From an uncultured Gammaproteobacteria bacterium (GTDB taxonomy: Bacteria; Pseudomonadota; Gammaproteobacteria; Pseudomonadales; Litorivicinaceae): a stretch of 6,290 nucleotides of DNA. The translations under genes and the position numbers were made by a program. Below, piece after piece: positions 6,066 through 6,290 of the stretch. Under the pieces are notes generated by a model. It made no database searches. It was not told where the DNA came from and was given only the letters and a program-made list of their open reading frames with translations. The stretch covers positions 1-6,290 of the forward strand of contig CAJXXD010000058.1 in the NCBI GenBank assembly GCA_913062835.1, read 5' to 3'. Position 1 is the stretch's first letter; every line of letters begins with the position of its first letter.

Positions 6066-6152
6066 TGGTGCCCAGGAGAGGACTTGAACCTCCACGGAGT
6101 TTCCCCCACTAGCACCTGAAGCTAGCGCGTCTACCAATTTCGCCACCTGGGC
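6066..6152 (-). tRNA. tRNA-Leu (anticodon CAG)
   Basis: The minus strand folds as a class II tRNA. A 7-bp acceptor stem GCCCAGG/CCTGGGC is perfect. The D arm is GCG/CGC with GG in the loop. The anticodon stem CTAGC/GCTAG holds loop TTCAGGT, so the anticodon is CAG (6118-6116), reading the leucine codon CUG, with G at position 37. A long variable arm (GGGGGAAACTCC region) is diagnostic of Leu, Ser or Tyr tRNAs, and the T arm contains TTCAAGT. The discriminator base is A, as required for leucine, and the CCA end is encoded (6068-6066), as usual in gammaproteobacteria. With G37 rather than A37, this tRNA is not a substrate of MiaA, despite the neighbouring gene; G37 would be methylated by TrmD. 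Confidence 0.97.
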
Positions 6153-6175
6153 AAGGGGCAGAAAATAGGCCGCGA

Positions 6176-6204
6176 AATATAGAGAGGACTCACTGCGAAG
6201 TCAA
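6176..6204 (-). promoter_or_regulatory. strong sigma70 promoter for tRNA-Leu
   Basis: TTGACT (6204-6199, 5 of 6) and TATATT (6181-6176, 5 of 6) are separated by exactly 17 nt. They are followed by TCGCGGCC, a GC-rich discriminator typical of growth-rate- and ppGpp-controlled stable-RNA promoters. The start point would be near 6169, about 17 nt before the mature tRNA 5' end. It lies in the 72-bp gap between the divergent tRNA-Leu and miaA genes. Confidence 0.78.
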
Positions 6205-6224
6205 GGATAGGATAGACTTTGGGG

Positions 6225-6290
6225 ATGTCATCTAAGTCCTTCCCGCTTCTTACAATTACCGGGCCTACAGGGGTCGGAAAAACCGCTTTG
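6225..6290 (+). CDS. miaA: N-terminus of tRNA dimethylallyltransferase MiaA (partial)
   Basis: Twenty-two codons from ATG 6225 run to the right edge. After a short polar start comes a beta strand and a P-loop, LLTITGPTGVGKTAL, with Walker A GPTGVGKT at residues 13-20. A P-loop this close to the N-terminus, in the form ITGPTGVGKTAL, is typical of MiaA, which adds a dimethylallyl group to A37 of tRNAs that read UNN codons. Other P-loop enzymes cannot be excluded from 22 residues. The ribosome-binding site is not clear: AGGA (6209-6212) is 12 nt from the ATG, but 6 nt from an in-frame TTG at 6219; an in-frame TAG at 6213 closes the frame upstream. The gene is divergent from tRNA-Leu rather than downstream of mutL, its common neighbour in gammaproteobacteria. 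Confidence 0.7.
   Translation, partial: MSSKSFPLLTITGPTGVGKTAL

Noticed and set aside
5904..6146. 80-codon minus-strand open frame starting MAKLVDALASGASGG
   Set aside because: Its first part is the tRNA-Leu gene read as protein, a well-known false gene in many genomes; the rest is the non-coding leader. Only its last 22 codons are considered, separately and with low confidence.
6066..6152. tRNA-Leu as an integration site for a genomic island
   Set aside because: No integrase, no duplicated tRNA 3' segment and no foreign-looking genes are present; both sides are ordinary core genes.
1..6290. CRISPR array, insertion sequence, toxin-antitoxin or defence genes
   Set aside because: No regularly spaced repeats, transposase-like frames or terminal inverted repeats were seen; nearly all of the window is accounted for by the mrp operon, tRNA-Leu and two edge genes.

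Overview
The window is about 6.3 kb of ordinary bacterial chromosome dominated by one tightly packed minus-strand operon, mrpABCDEFG. It encodes the seven membrane subunits of an Mrp/Mnh/Pha-type multisubunit Na+(K+)/H+ antiporter. Moderate-to-high GC, stacked genes, sigma70-like promoters and a CCA-encoding tRNA gene suggest a proteobacterium. A gammaproteobacterium, perhaps marine or salt-exposed, is my guess from overall protein flavour, not something proven by the sequence.

Layout, left to right on the plus coordinate. (1) At 1-76, on the minus strand, is the first 25 codons of an exported protein with a Sec-type signal peptide; its body lies outside the window. (2) At 77-238 is an intergenic region with a perfect 6-bp hairpin just past the mrpG stop, a good sigma70 promoter (TTGACA-17-TAGAAG) for the exported protein, and a 17-bp imperfect dyad in that gene's leader. 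(3) At 239-5815, minus strand, are mrpG, mrpF, mrpE, mrpD, mrpC, mrpB and mrpA, transcribed A to G. Every junction overlaps: five are 4-nt ATGA overlaps and one (B/C) is a 1-nt TAATG overlap. (4) At 5816-6065 is the mrp leader, holding a candidate promoter, short repeats and tiny open frames of doubtful status. (5) At 6066-6152, minus strand, is tRNA-Leu(CAG) with its own strong promoter. (6) At 6225-6290, plus strand, is the divergent beginning of a P-loop protein, most likely miaA (tRNA dimethylallyltransferase), cut by the window edge.

How the genes work together: MrpA and MrpD are NuoL/NuoM/NuoN-like proton-channel subunits, MrpC is NuoK-like, the MrpA C-terminus is NuoJ-like (MbhD/MbhE type), and MrpB, E, F and G are small subunits specific to this family. 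The whole set forms one hetero-oligomeric complex in the cytoplasmic membrane. It exports Na+ in exchange for H+ driven by the proton-motive force, supporting pH and salt homeostasis.

I found no mobile element, CRISPR array, defence system or clearly new system. The points most worth a second look are an MrpA that appears to lack the usual first transmembrane helix, an MrpC with an altered DP motif, the mrp leader with small open frames, and the regulatory dyads at both ends of the operon.
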